NCBI GenBank assembly: GCA_963744225.1
Contig: CAVUSV010000004.1
Location: 744,001-808,000, forward strand
Origin: Bog-473 sp963744225
GTDB lineage: Bacteria > Actinomycetota > Acidimicrobiia > Acidimicrobiales > RAAP-2
DNA length: 64,000 nt
Direction: 5' to 3'
Numbering within the stretch: position 1 is the stretch's first letter; every line of letters begins with the position of its first letter. The notes under the pieces were generated by a model. That model made no database searches, was not told the DNA's origin, and was given only the letters and a program-made list of their open reading frames with translations. Shown here piece after piece: positions 9,777 through 17,584 of this stretch. The position numbers and the translations under genes were made by a program.

Positions 9777-9996
9777 CCCCCTCGCCCACCGAGGGGTGTC
9801 GACAAAATTCGGCACGTCCAGTCGACAAAACTCAAGTCATGCTTCACTCCGGCTCTGGATTCTTGGCGGAGTTGAGGATGGAGGCTGCCTCCCGAGGCCA
9901 TGGAGGGACGCCAACCTCGCTATTCGCTACTCACTGCCGCTCGACGCGGCGCGACGAAGCCCGGGGGTGCCAACGAGATGGGGCGGCGACGCCGGG
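9777..9996. other. IS481 right-hand repeat copy and flanking gene-free DNA
   Basis: Positions 9777-9790 repeat the tRNA-Leu 3' end. GTCGACAAAA occurs twice, at 9798-9807 and 9821-9830, and could belong to the end of the neighbouring transposase operon or to a recombination site. No gene is seen before 9997. Confidence 0.5.
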
Positions 9997-11847
9997 TCAG
10001 GCGATCAGCGGAGGGTCCGGGTCCGAAGAGCCGGTTGCAGTGGCTGCCGGCGGGCGCCAATGCGTGATGGGCGTGGTCTTCCGCCGACGAGGTCGACGAG
10101 ACCTGCTCGAGCCTTCCACCGTTCTTGCCGCCAGGAACAGTCGGATCTTCCGGACGTTGGCCGCTACAACGAGCAGGGCGACGGAAAGACTCTGGGCCGC
10201 CACCCCGTGGATGCGTCGTCGTCCGGGGTCGTCGAGTGCCTCGTGGGCCGGGTCCTTGACGTACCCGTTCATGCCTTCGTTGGTGTTGCGCAGCGCGTTG
10301 TAGGCGAACTTCCACTCTGGGCTCTCGAACACCAGCTCTTGGTGGAACTTGGCACCGGCGGTGGGCGGCACGGTCACGCTCTGCTGGGTGCAGGACTTGG
10401 GCGGCGCAGCAGCAAGGTCGGCTGCAACGGGGATGTGCAGGCGACCGAGGGTGTCCCGGGTCATCGATGCCGGCTTCAGAGGGCATCGGGCCATCGGCCA
10501 GGAGCCGGCGGCCGGGCACTGCAGCCGCACGTGGCCCTCGGCGTCGGGCTTGCCCTTCGCCCGGGCCGCATACTTCCATCGCTCAGTGAGGCGCTGGTGA
10601 TAGGTGTCTTCGTCGATGACCTGGTTGCGGTAGTCCCGGGTGGCCTCTCGCAGCGACTCGGGGATGGACGGGCAGTACCAGTCGCCCTCGATCTGGAGGA
10701 ACCCGTCCGCCTCGTCCTGGACGCCCAACTGGTCGATCTTGTAGTCGTAGACGGGTCGGTAGCCAAGAGCGAGGGCCGGGAGTTGGAACTCCTCGGCCCT
10801 GGCGCTCGAGAACGCCCTGTCGGCGGCGAGGAAGCCTGCGGGATGGCCGCGGGCAGCCAACCCGGCGAGGACTTGGGCGCCGTGACGCCCGACAGAGCGC
10901 CCCGGCCGGTCGAGCACGGTCATGCCAACAATGACGTTGGGGAACGGGCCGTCTTCGTCCGGCGTGGCTGCACCGGACACGGCGAAGGTGGCCTCATAAC
11001 CCCAGGCGATCTTGTCCCGCCCCGTGGTCGCATCGACTCCGGCGTCGCGCTCGTCGGCCTGACGGACGTAGAAGCCAGCATCGGGGTCAACGGAGTGCAG
11101 CTCGATCTCGGGCCTACGCCCCTTCTTCGGCTTCGTGCCTCGCTTGCGGATGTAAGGACGCGAGTGCCCCCGGACCAAGGTGCCGTCGACCCCCACTGAC
11201 CCTCGGAACGCTCGGCGCACCTCGCGCGGCAACAGCCCGATGCTGGCCTCGATCAGTGCGTTGATCACCCATTCCAGGCGGTCGTGGCGCTCGGCCCACT
11301 CGTCTTCGGTCAGCTTGGTCCGGCGTTCCGCCGTCAGCCGGTTGAAGGTGTCGTCATCGAGGCGTCGGTTCTTCGGGGTGGCCGACGGGTCGACCAGAGC
11401 AAGCATCCCGTGGAAGCGGGTTCGCACGTTGCGATAGAGGGCGTCCCACGCCTGGGGGTCATCGGCTGCGGGCGGCTCAGGCAGTCCCAATTGCCGACGC
11501 CACGCTGGGCTGAGCTGAGCGAAGAGGATCTCGGTCACTCGGGTGAGGTGCATCGGCTGATCGGTCAACACGCACGCCGCGAGGCCTACCAACAGCGCTC
11601 GGGTGGAAAATGTCTCGGGACGTCCACCGGGGCCACGGCGTTCTGCCTCCTTCCACGCCCCCAGACGGCCCACAATCCCGCTTTCGTCAACCACGCGGAT
11701 CGACAGCCGGATCGTCTCGTCATCGACGGTGCTGCGATGCGAGGGCAAAAGGGTCAGCTCGAAGGGCCCGTCACCCTCCGGCAGGTCGTCATCGTCTCCG
11801 GGCGTTCCCTCCGGATCGGGCGCCGACGAATCGAAGGTAACGGCCAT
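9997..11847 (-). CDS. DDE transposase-like protein coupled to a recombinase-like gene
   Basis: A 616-residue protein that appears to keep a DDE triad: first Asp in GSVGVDGTLVRG (about residue 195), second in FLAADRAFSS, and a candidate Glu in RNTNEGMNGYVKD near the C-terminus. Cys residues in CPAAG, ARCPL and KSCTQ suggest a zinc-bearing insertion. It resembles IS1182/IS4-type transposases in broad outline; I cannot name a family. Its ATG shares one base with the stop of the upstream recombinase-like gene (TGATG), indicating translational coupling. A longer open frame upstream of 11847 overlaps that gene and is a shadow. Confidence 0.75.
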   Translation of the reverse strand: MAVTFDSSAPDPEGTPGDDDDLPEGDGPFELTLLPSHRSTVDDETIRLSIRVVDESGIVGRLGAWKEAERRGPGGRPETFSTRALLVGLAACVLTDQPMHLTRVTEILFAQLSPAWRRQLGLPEPPAADDPQAWDALYRNVRTRFHGMLALVDPSATPKNRRLDDDTFNRLTAERRTKLTEDEWAERHDRLEWVINALIEASIGLLPREVRRAFRGSVGVDGTLVRGHSRPYIRKRGTKPKKGRRPEIELHSVDPDAGFYVRQADERDAGVDATTGRDKIAWGYEATFAVSGAATPDEDGPFPNVIVGMTVLDRPGRSVGRHGAQVLAGLAARGHPAGFLAADRAFSSARAEEFQLPALALGYRPVYDYKIDQLGVQDEADGFLQIEGDWYCPSIPESLREATRDYRNQVIDEDTYHQRLTERWKYAARAKGKPDAEGHVRLQCPAAGSWPMARCPLKPASMTRDTLGRLHIPVAADLAAAPPKSCTQQSVTVPPTAGAKFHQELVFESPEWKFAYNALRNTNEGMNGYVKDPAHEALDDPGRRRIHGVAAQSLSVALLVVAANVRKIRLFLAARTVEGSSRSRRPRRRKTTPITHWRPPAATATGSSDPDPPLIA

Positions 11848-13052
11848 CAGGCCCCCCGCAGCTGGCGACGCGCGATCTCGGGCGCAGGAGCGACGGCGAA
11901 GCGCTCGTAGCGGACGACCTGGTCCGGACGCACACCCGCGGCTTGAGCCAGGGCCGACAGGTGGGTCCCGGCCGACAGGTGCCCGACGATCCACGTGTTG
12001 CGCAGGCGGTCGACGTTCGGTCGCCCCATCGGCCCCTTCGGGCACCGGAAGAGGAAGTTGGGCACCTGCTTGCGGTCGATGGACGTGCGCCCAGGCAAGA
12101 AGACTGGTCCCTCTGCTCCGCGTCGGGCTAGCTTCTCGACCTCGTCCTCGTAGGAGGCGAGGACCGGGACATCCCGGGTGCGCTCGCCGATCACATGGAC
12201 GGTGACACCGTCGTCGTCCACCGTGACGTCGGTGCCGACCAGTCGGTTGATCTCCTGGCTGGATAGGCCCGCACCCAGCGCAAAAGCCAAGATGACGGCC
12301 ACGTTGTCCCGGTAGCGATCGGTGGGTAGTCCCCGCGCCCAGGACCGGAACCCGGCCACCTCGGCAGCCGAGTAAGGGGCGACCGGGTCTGCTTTGGGGA
12401 GTTGGAGCGGAGCCGGCGGATAGACGTCGGGGCCGAGCACAGCGGCACCGACCCCACGGAGCTGGCTGCGGTAGTTGTTCTGGGTCCCGGCGGCCAGGTG
12501 GGCGCAGGCCTCCTTGGCGAACCGGTCGACCGTATCGGGATGGAAGACCACCTCGGCGCTCAGCGGCTGGCCGATGGTTTGCACCCACACGACCAGCTGG
12601 GTGACCACGTTCATGAGGCCTTCCGCCGAGTATGCGCTCACGGGGGCCGCACGGCGAACCGAGGCGCGGACCAGTTCTTCGATTTGGGCCCACTGACCTG
12701 GAGGCACCGATCTCGGTGAGAACCGGTTGATGACCCCGCTCACCGACTCCCCGACACCGAGCGGTTGGCCGGCGTACCACTCTGCGGCCCGCCGGTGCTC
12801 GAGGAAGCTCTCAAGAGAACGAGGACCCGCGGTCCCCGACTCCGCGCCAGCGACCGGAACACCCAGATCGACCACGACGTGGCCCCTGGCCTCCCTGTCT
12901 CGCCGGTCCTGTTCCTCGTCGCACGTGTACCTCAGTTCAAACGACTCTTGCTGCGCCTTGCGGCGCCTGTCGCTTTCCCTGCGTGGACACTGTGCTTTGG
13001 TCCGGTGCTCCCCCATGATTCGGGGGAACCTCGCATCCGGACGGCGGGTCAC
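11847..13052 (-). CDS. Degenerate tyrosine-recombinase-like protein
   Basis: A 401-residue protein. The central part (SAYSAEGLMNVVTQLVVWVQ onward) looks like a SAM-like core-binding domain. The C-terminal part follows the tyrosine-recombinase order: FALGAGLSSQEINRL in box I position, VIGERTRDVPV for the beta-hairpin, DRLRNTWIVGHLSAG in box II, and VVRYERF as a candidate Tyr segment. The box I Arg is Ser and the first box II His is Asp, so classical catalysis is doubtful. GTG overlaps the nuclease stop by one base (TAGTG). It is the middle gene of a three-gene operon and the only recombinase-like gene beside the cassette array. Confidence 0.65.
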   Translation of the reverse strand: MTRRPDARFPRIMGEHRTKAQCPRRESDRRRKAQQESFELRYTCDEEQDRRDREARGHVVVDLGVPVAGAESGTAGPRSLESFLEHRRAAEWYAGQPLGVGESVSGVINRFSPRSVPPGQWAQIEELVRASVRRAAPVSAYSAEGLMNVVTQLVVWVQTIGQPLSAEVVFHPDTVDRFAKEACAHLAAGTQNNYRSQLRGVGAAVLGPDVYPPAPLQLPKADPVAPYSAAEVAGFRSWARGLPTDRYRDNVAVILAFALGAGLSSQEINRLVGTDVTVDDDGVTVHVIGERTRDVPVLASYEDEVEKLARRGAEGPVFLPGRTSIDRKQVPNFLFRCPKGPMGRPNVDRLRNTWIVGHLSAGTHLSALAQAAGVRPDQVVRYERFAVAPAPEIARRQLRGA

Positions 13053-13957
13053 TAGAAGCTCTCAGTTATTAGCGCGGGTTGGTCTCCGGTTGGTGGACTA
13101 CTTCCCTCTTTGACTCGAATTGTGCCTGGAACAGGACGAACGTCACTCCAGATCTGATGGGCCGAGAGCCGCCCGCCGGGCACGTCACCAGGACCCTCGT
13201 CCCTAAGACGCCGCACGGTTCTCGACCCTCCATCGGCACCATCCACATGTCGGAGAAGCGGGTGGGGCCCGGACTGATCGATCACTGATGCCACCTCGAT
13301 CAAGAACCGATAGAACGCCGGCTCATCGCGCTCGATCTCGACCCACCTGATCTCCCCGGTGAGTGCCGCCGCCGGCGTATTCGTGAATGCGTTCGGAAGG
13401 AAGCACAAGAGCCCGAGAGCGCTCACCTGGATCGGCGGACCCGACGCCGGCTGTTCGAGGGCCAAGGCGTAGGCGTGGAGCTGGCGGCCGTAGGTGGCCA
13501 CATGGTCGGCATGAGGCTCAGCTGTCTTGAAGTCGACCACCGCGACGCTTCCGTCATCGCATTCGATAAGAGCGTCGACACTGCCGCGGATCTCACTCAC
13601 CACCGTGCTGTTGGGAATGGTCAGGCCGGCGGACCTGACCCACCGATCCGCCTGGCAGATCAACCCCGCAGGGAGTCCGGCAGCCAGAGCTTCGCTTTTC
13701 TGACCCACGTAGCAGGACTTCATGGCCCGGTCGATGGTGCCGAAGACCTTGGGAAAGGGCATGCGCGGACGCCGCTCTTTGCGCACCACTTTCAGGTAGA
13801 AGCAGCGAGGACACTCGTCCCACAAGAACGCGAAATCACTGGGCGCCAACCTGACTGGATCCGTTGGCGCCTGGACGGCATGGCACGAACTCGCCGCCCC
13901 GGGGCGGATCTCGATCACGTCGGCTAGGTGCGGGCGCGCCTCGGCAATCTTGGCCAC
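13052..13957 (-). CDS. PD-(D/E)XK nuclease, RecB/Cas4-like
   Basis: A 301-residue protein with the nuclease core EIRGSVDALIE, VAVVDFKTAEP and YGRQLHAYALALE, which are motifs II, III and the QxxxY motif of RecB/Cas4-type PD-(D/E)XK nucleases. Cys residues in ECPRCFYLK could help hold an Fe-S cluster, but a full set is not clear. The GTG start at 13957 has AGGAGGT upstream at ideal spacing. It is first in an operon with the recombinase-like and transposase-like genes and divergent from an HTH gene, so it probably acts on DNA during movement of this locus. Confidence 0.8.
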   Translation of the reverse strand: MAKIAEARPHLADVIEIRPGAASSCHAVQAPTDPVRLAPSDFAFLWDECPRCFYLKVVRKERRPRMPFPKVFGTIDRAMKSCYVGQKSEALAAGLPAGLICQADRWVRSAGLTIPNSTVVSEIRGSVDALIECDDGSVAVVDFKTAEPHADHVATYGRQLHAYALALEQPASGPPIQVSALGLLCFLPNAFTNTPAAALTGEIRWVEIERDEPAFYRFLIEVASVIDQSGPHPLLRHVDGADGGSRTVRRLRDEGPGDVPGGRLSAHQIWSDVRPVPGTIRVKEGSSPPTGDQPALITESF

Positions 13958-13987
13958 GTCAGTACCTCCTCGTAGGTGCTGGCCACG

Positions 13988-14018
13988 GCCCCGGGGGTGT
14001 TCAAGCACCCGCCGGGGC
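13988..14018. other. Strong GC-rich hairpin between divergent genes
   Basis: GCCCCGGGGGTG, a six-base loop (TTCAAG), then CACCCGCCGGGGC: a 12-13 bp stem with one bulge. It lies just upstream of the nuclease start and between divergent promoters. It could be a regulator site, a transcription barrier or an attachment-type site for the array next to it. Confidence 0.5.
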
Positions 14019-14034
14019 TCCATACGTTGTTTAC

Positions 14035-14066
14035 GATCTGGATACTACCACGTGTGTATCCAGGTC
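14035..14066. promoter_or_regulatory. Palindromic operator candidate upstream of HTH gene
   Basis: GATCTGGATAC (14035-14045) and GTATCCAGGTC (14056-14066) pair over ten of eleven positions, with a perfect CTGGATAC/GTATCCAG core. It sits 18 bases before the HTH gene start and between divergent genes, so autoregulation by the HTH protein is likely (inference). Confidence 0.6.
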
Positions 14067-14084
14067 GTCACCTACGATTGCCTC

Positions 14085-14285
14085 GTGAAGGTGGACCCAT
14101 CGCACCTAATCAATGCCGCCGAAGTCGCCGGCGTGCTGGGCTTGGCTCATAGAGAAGCCATCGCTACGTATAGGCGCCGCTATCCCGACTTTCCCGAGCC
14201 GGTTATCAAGAAGGGCACTTGCGTGTTGTGGCTGCTTCGAGACGTCGAAGCATGGGCTAAGTCCACAGGGCGGAACGCTCGTTGA
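14085..14285 (+). CDS. Small AlpA/excisionase-like HTH protein
   Basis: A 66-residue protein with a winged-HTH of the MerR/AlpA type: NAAEVAGVLGLAHREAIATY, then the wing YPDFPEPVIKKG and LWLLRDVEAWA. Such proteins act as excisionases or small regulators on integrative elements. The GTG start was chosen because the palindrome and probable promoter lie just before it. It is transcribed away from the nuclease operon and towards the cassette array. Confidence 0.72.
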   Translation: MKVDPSHLINAAEVAGVLGLAHREAIATYRRRYPDFPEPVIKKGTCVLWLLRDVEAWAKSTGRNAR

Positions 14286-14348
14286 TTCTCAGCGTGGCGT
14301 TTCGAAACTCGCCCCAGGGTCAGCGGAACGGCTGACTCACTCCCAATT

Positions 14349-14378
14349 GGGAATCCCCGTACGGCACCATGGGGGCAG
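14349..14378 (-). repeat. Cassette-boundary site, reverse orientation (Ra)
   Basis: On the minus strand: CTGCCCCCATGGTGCCG then TACGGGGATTCCC. It is a collapsed form of the array site, like the one at 54290. It lies at the 5' side of the gene at 14412, as its counterpart does at 40702. Confidence 0.5.
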
Positions 14379-14411
14379 GGGAAATGCAGGTCTAACCACC
14401 AAGCCCGAAGG

Positions 14412-14759
14412 ATGACTTTCTTGATTGCCAAGGCGGCATCGACCGGACATGATGCCTGGGTGGAGGAAACGGGACCGCTTCATTTTGGTGTCGAAAAGTC
14501 CAAGATCAACTGGGGAACCTATTTCCAGAACGCCATACGAACACGCGGGTCCGCTAGTAGCCAATTCGAGGACTACTCAGGTAGGGGTCCATCGGTTGTA
14601 GTCCAGAACACATCCGGGGAGAAGCGGGTCCTTGAAGCCGCGAAGAACATGAAGGAAGGTCGCGTTAGCGCCGCCGCCATTGAGAATGACTACAAAACGC
14701 TCAGTGTGGTGCAGTGGTGTGAGCGCTACGGCGTGCCAGCTTCTTTTGTTTCGGGGTGA
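14412..14759 (+). CDS. Unknown cassette protein, paralogue of 40314-40661
   Basis: A 115-residue protein of unknown function. It shares with the gene at 40314-40661 exactly the same length and long identical stretches: LxFGVEKxKINWGTY, RSRGSASSQF or RTRGSASSQF, YSGRGPSVVV, GEKRVL, and WCERYGVPxSFVS. No membrane segment or signal peptide. Both copies have the same orientation relative to their flanking sites, which supports movement as a cassette. Start is ATG at 14412. Confidence 0.75.
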   Translation: MTFLIAKAASTGHDAWVEETGPLHFGVEKSKINWGTYFQNAIRTRGSASSQFEDYSGRGPSVVVQNTSGEKRVLEAAKNMKEGRVSAAAIENDYKTLSVVQWCERYGVPASFVSG

Positions 14760-14782
14760 CCCCGAACGCGGTAGTGGGTGAC
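14755..14782 (-). repeat. Cassette-boundary site, reverse orientation (Rb)
   Basis: Minus strand: GTCACCCACTACCGCG-TTC-GGGGTCACC. It has one base fewer than the consensus in CCGGCG. The stop codon of the preceding gene lies inside it. Confidence 0.6.
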
Positions 14783-14825
14783 GGAATCGCTAACGGTTGT
14801 GGCGCCGTTGGCCGATACTGAGAGA

Positions 14826-15107
14826 GTGCCTGAGATCGTCCTTCAAGTGCAGGGAACGAACACGGGGACAATAGTGTCGATGGTCTGGGACCTCGTTTCC
14901 GGGTCCACGATGCCTTCAACAGCCCCTCCGGGCACGCCTGGTGAGGGTCCCCGAATCGTGGCCATCGTGGGTGGGAAGGAACACACCGTGAAGCAATACC
15001 GGTCGCGTCGCGCCGCCGAAAAGGATCTGCCGAGGCTCCAATCGGAGGTGTTCCAACTCGGGTCGGAGGAATGGGCGAGAGTGCACGGGGTCCCAGTAGG
15101 GGGCTGA
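14826..15107 (+). CDS. Small cassette protein of unknown function
   Basis: 93 residues from the GTG at 14826 (VPEIVLQVQG); an upstream start at 14778 would fall within the boundary site. The C-terminal half (KQYRSRRAAEKDLPRLQSEV) is basic and helical. No recognised domain. Confidence 0.5.
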   Translation: MPEIVLQVQGTNTGTIVSMVWDLVSGSTMPSTAPPGTPGEGPRIVAIVGGKEHTVKQYRSRRAAEKDLPRLQSEVFQLGSEEWARVHGVPVGG

Positions 15108-15111
15108 CCTA

Positions 15112-15142
15112 CCTGTCCCCCGATCGCCGGATCAGTGGGACA
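15112..15142 (-). repeat. Cassette-boundary site, reverse orientation (Rc)
   Basis: Minus strand: TGTCCCACTGA, then TCCGGCG-ATC-GGGGGACAGG. Arms TGTCCC and GGGGGACA pair. Confidence 0.75.
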
Positions 15143-15153
15143 ATCAATGAGCG

Positions 15154-15528
15154 ATGGCACAAAGTTCCGAAAGCCCCGTTGAACAAGTCGTCGTTACGAG
15201 GCTCGACACCCTCACCGGCAACCTCCGTCGGCCACTCAGCCCGGAAATGGTGACTCATGGTTGGACGGAGGACGCTCGGCACTCAATGTTGGAGATCTTG
15301 GAATCCTGGAGGCTGGACGTTCGCGCTACTGGTCAACCCCAGGAACGGCACTTGATCAGATGGTTCCTCGATTGGAGCATCAACACGGACGGGATCGGAC
15401 AGGACATCCTCGGCGTTGATCGACTGATTCATGATGTGACAGCACCTCAGGATGGGTCAGAGCCAACAAACGACCGATCGGATCTTGACGTCCTCTGGCG
15501 CAAAACGGAGCGTCCAGCAGAGTCATAA
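15154..15528 (+). CDS. Cassette protein of unknown function
   Basis: A 124-residue acidic soluble protein starting a few bases after a boundary site. The middle part (WTEDARHSMLEILESWRLDV) is amphipathic helix, followed by RHLIRWFLDWSINTDGIG. No recognised domain, signal peptide or membrane helix. It is the only gene between two sites. Confidence 0.55.
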   Translation: MAQSSESPVEQVVVTRLDTLTGNLRRPLSPEMVTHGWTEDARHSMLEILESWRLDVRATGQPQERHLIRWFLDWSINTDGIGQDILGVDRLIHDVTAPQDGSEPTNDRSDLDVLWRKTERPAES

Positions 15529-15532
15529 GAGC

Positions 15533-15563
15533 GAGTCCCCACTGCCCCAGTTCGCCGGGTAGG
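15533..15563 (-). repeat. Cassette-boundary site, reverse orientation (Rd)
   Basis: Minus strand: ACCCGGCG-AAC-TGGGGCAGTGGGG, close to consensus. Confidence 0.8.
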
Positions 15564-15568
15564 AGGCG

Positions 15569-15883
15569 TTACTCGGAGGCTTCAGGGGATTCGGAGGGCC
15601 TTGCGATCAGTCCCATCGAGGCCCCCTTTTCGCCAAGCAGCTCTCTCAGAGCTACGGCAAACACCGGAAGTGCCGTTAGCGCAGCGTCCGCAGTGTCATA
15701 GTCGGCGGTCAGCTCGAATAGAGACCAGTTGTCCCATGAAGCCTCGGCCCGATAGATGGTCCGGCCTTCGTGGTCTTGGATTTCGGTAACGCTCAGGTTC
15801 GCTCCCGCACCCATTCGCATTTCCACGTAGTGCTCCCACCGACCAGTCGACCGAATGGAGTCCTCCGCATCCGCCCATTCCAC
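15569..15883 (-). CDS. Cassette protein of unknown function, related to 36164-36516
   Basis: About 104 residues. The segment DAEDSIRSTGRWEHYVEMRMGAGANLSV resembles VNTVGYWRYYLELRMGAGPNLEV in the gene at 36164-36516, so the two are homologues. The start is uncertain: a GTG at 15883 is the first good candidate inside the cassette, since the longer open frame crosses a boundary site. No known domain. Confidence 0.55.
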   Translation of the reverse strand: MEWADAEDSIRSTGRWEHYVEMRMGAGANLSVTEIQDHEGRTIYRAEASWDNWSLFELTADYDTADAALTALPVFAVALRELLGEKGASMGLIARPSESPEASE

Positions 15884-15923
15884 ACGGACTTGTGTAGCAG
15901 CCCCAGCTCGTCCCCGTCTTAGA

Positions 15924-15951
15924 TAGCCCCGATCGCCGGGACCGTGCGCAC
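15924..15951 (-). repeat. Cassette-boundary site, reverse orientation (Re)
   Basis: Minus strand: GTGCGCACGG, then TCCCGGCG-ATC-GGGGCTA. Confidence 0.72.
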
Positions 15952-15985
15952 CTGACAGACCACACACGCAAGCCTCCGCACGACG

Positions 15986-16741
15986 ATGGACGTCTACGTT
16001 CACCTGCATCCGTCAGTTGACGCAGCGGTCACCCAAGGATTGGAACGATTCCTTCGGAGCTACAAGCGAACCGAATGTGATACCGGGCTTTCGTGTCGCC
16101 CACGATACGTTGTCTCTGTGGTTGAGATTGAGATTCGGTGGCCTAGCGCCGAATACGCGGACGTCCCAATTGGGACACATATTGACCTTGAGGAGGCGAC
16201 GGGACTTTCCGAGGTAGAGACAAGGTCACTCGTGGCGGAAGTCCGTGACCAGTCAGCCCTGTTCGCTCGGAGCAGTAGTCAAGGCAAAGGCGCCTCAGGT
16301 CCTGCCTTCGCGGTCGTACTTGAAATAGAACGAATGGCAACTGACGGGGCCACGTTGATAGTGCTCGGATCAGCTCTGCGTAAGCTGATTGAGTCGGTGC
16401 GGAAGAAGGTTCACAATCATGCCGTGGTTGAGGATCCGAATACCCTCGGAGCGATTGCCATCGCAGCGACCCAGGACTGCGATCCGATCGCCGAGGTCGA
16501 TCTAGAAGAGCTGAGGTACATCTCAACTGTTCCCATCACCGCCTATCCGGGCATGGGCACCAATGCCGGCGACATCTGGGCGGCTTGCTTCAGGACCGAA
16601 TCGAATGATGCCGTAGTTGTGTTCATCTCCCCCGACGGGACTTGGTTGGGCCGAGTGAGTGTTCCTGCTGAGTACTACTTCGATGAGGAGCACCAGGCCC
16701 GTCAAAGGTCCCCGGACGAGATTCGGGAGTGGTGGTCATGA
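15986..16741 (+). CDS. Cassette protein of unknown function
   Basis: A 251-residue soluble protein starting MDVYVHLHPSVD. A helical middle (GSALRKLIESVRKKVHN) precedes an alpha/beta-looking C-terminal part (VVVFISPDGTWLGRVSVPAEYYF). No recognised domain. The gene that follows at 16773 has no boundary site before it, so these two share one cassette. Confidence 0.6.
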   Translation: MDVYVHLHPSVDAAVTQGLERFLRSYKRTECDTGLSCRPRYVVSVVEIEIRWPSAEYADVPIGTHIDLEEATGLSEVETRSLVAEVRDQSALFARSSSQGKGASGPAFAVVLEIERMATDGATLIVLGSALRKLIESVRKKVHNHAVVEDPNTLGAIAIAATQDCDPIAEVDLEELRYISTVPITAYPGMGTNAGDIWAACFRTESNDAVVVFISPDGTWLGRVSVPAEYYFDEEHQARQRSPDEIREWWS

Positions 16742-16772
16742 CAGCCAACGCTCGATGATCCACCCAGGTCCT

Positions 16773-17381
16773 GTGACGACGTTGACCCAGAGGTGGACGA
16801 TCCACTTGCCACACACGGGACCTGCTCAAGTCCAGTTAGGAACCCTTCCGGAATGGTTTGCAGCAATCGGTACTGTTGGAGCGCTCCTTATCTCGCTGTA
16901 TCTGCTGAAGGAGCAACGAGACGACTGGCAAAAGGAGCGCCTTGAGGCACTTTCTGCTCAGGCTCGCCAAGTCACAATCTGGGCGGATAGCGTAGAGGAC
17001 AACGGTTCGAACCTTGTCGTCTCATATATCGCGCAGAACGCCAGCGGCGATCCGATCTACGCGGTAACTGCGCGATTGCCGACCGGCACTCAGGGCACCT
17101 TCATTCGATACGTGGGAATGATGGGTCCCGGTGAGCGGCGTCGAGTGAGGATCATGGTTGGCCGTGCTCAACCGGTAGGGGACAAATCCCCGGAGATTCT
17201 CTTTGCAGACTCGAACGATCGGACTTGGTACAGGGGACGGCGGGGCGTTCTAGCCGAAATTGGCGCTGTGGAGACTTCCGATCTAACGAAACCGCTGCCG
17301 GGGGCGTACCCCTCCTTAGAAGAGAACCCCTACCTGAACCAGCTCCCACCGGACGAGCCACGTCAAGGTACGAAGCTGTAG
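16773..17381 (+). CDS. Single-pass membrane protein of unknown function
   Basis: 202 residues from a GTG with AGGTCCT just upstream. A membrane helix (WFAAIGTVGALLISLYLLKE) near residues 25-43 is followed by a basic helix and a soluble beta-rich domain. The plan (one helix, then a long polar helix) recurs in the cassette gene at 20610. Function unknown. Confidence 0.6.
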   Translation: MTTLTQRWTIHLPHTGPAQVQLGTLPEWFAAIGTVGALLISLYLLKEQRDDWQKERLEALSAQARQVTIWADSVEDNGSNLVVSYIAQNASGDPIYAVTARLPTGTQGTFIRYVGMMGPGERRRVRIMVGRAQPVGDKSPEILFADSNDRTWYRGRRGVLAEIGAVETSDLTKPLPGAYPSLEENPYLNQLPPDEPRQGTKL

Positions 17382-17410
17382 GCGAGTGTTCGATACCCGA
17401 CACAAACGCT

Positions 17411-17444
17411 CTGCTGCCGGGTCGACTGCCCCAGTTCGCAAGGG
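17411..17444 (-). repeat. Cassette-boundary site, reverse orientation (Rf)
   Basis: Minus strand: CCCTTGCG-AAC-TGGGGCAGTCG, then ACCCGGCAGCAG. It is the last reverse-oriented site before the IS30 remnant. Confidence 0.7.
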
Positions 17445-17584
17445 ATGATTGCAACACCGGCCTGATCGGCGAACAGTGATGTCGTCGATCAGGAGGTCCA
17501 CGAATGGCACGGTACTGAGCCGAGGACAGGAGAACGATCAGGGAGAGGGCGAAGCCGGGGTGCCGGTCAAGCGCATCGCCGGCA

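Noticed and set aside
11848..12780. Long N-terminal extension of the transposase-like protein upstream of 11847
   Set aside because: It is antisense-like low-complexity Arg/Gly/Pro reading over the recombinase-like gene; the ATG coupled to that gene's stop is a better start.
13960..14023. Upstream ATG (14023) as the start of the PD-(D/E)XK gene
   Set aside because: The GTG at 13957 has a strong AGGAGGT at the right distance, and the extra residues would overlap the hairpin.
16163..16178. CCCAATTGGGACACAT at about 16165 as another boundary site
   Set aside because: It lacks CCGGCG and the arms; it lies inside a well-formed gene.
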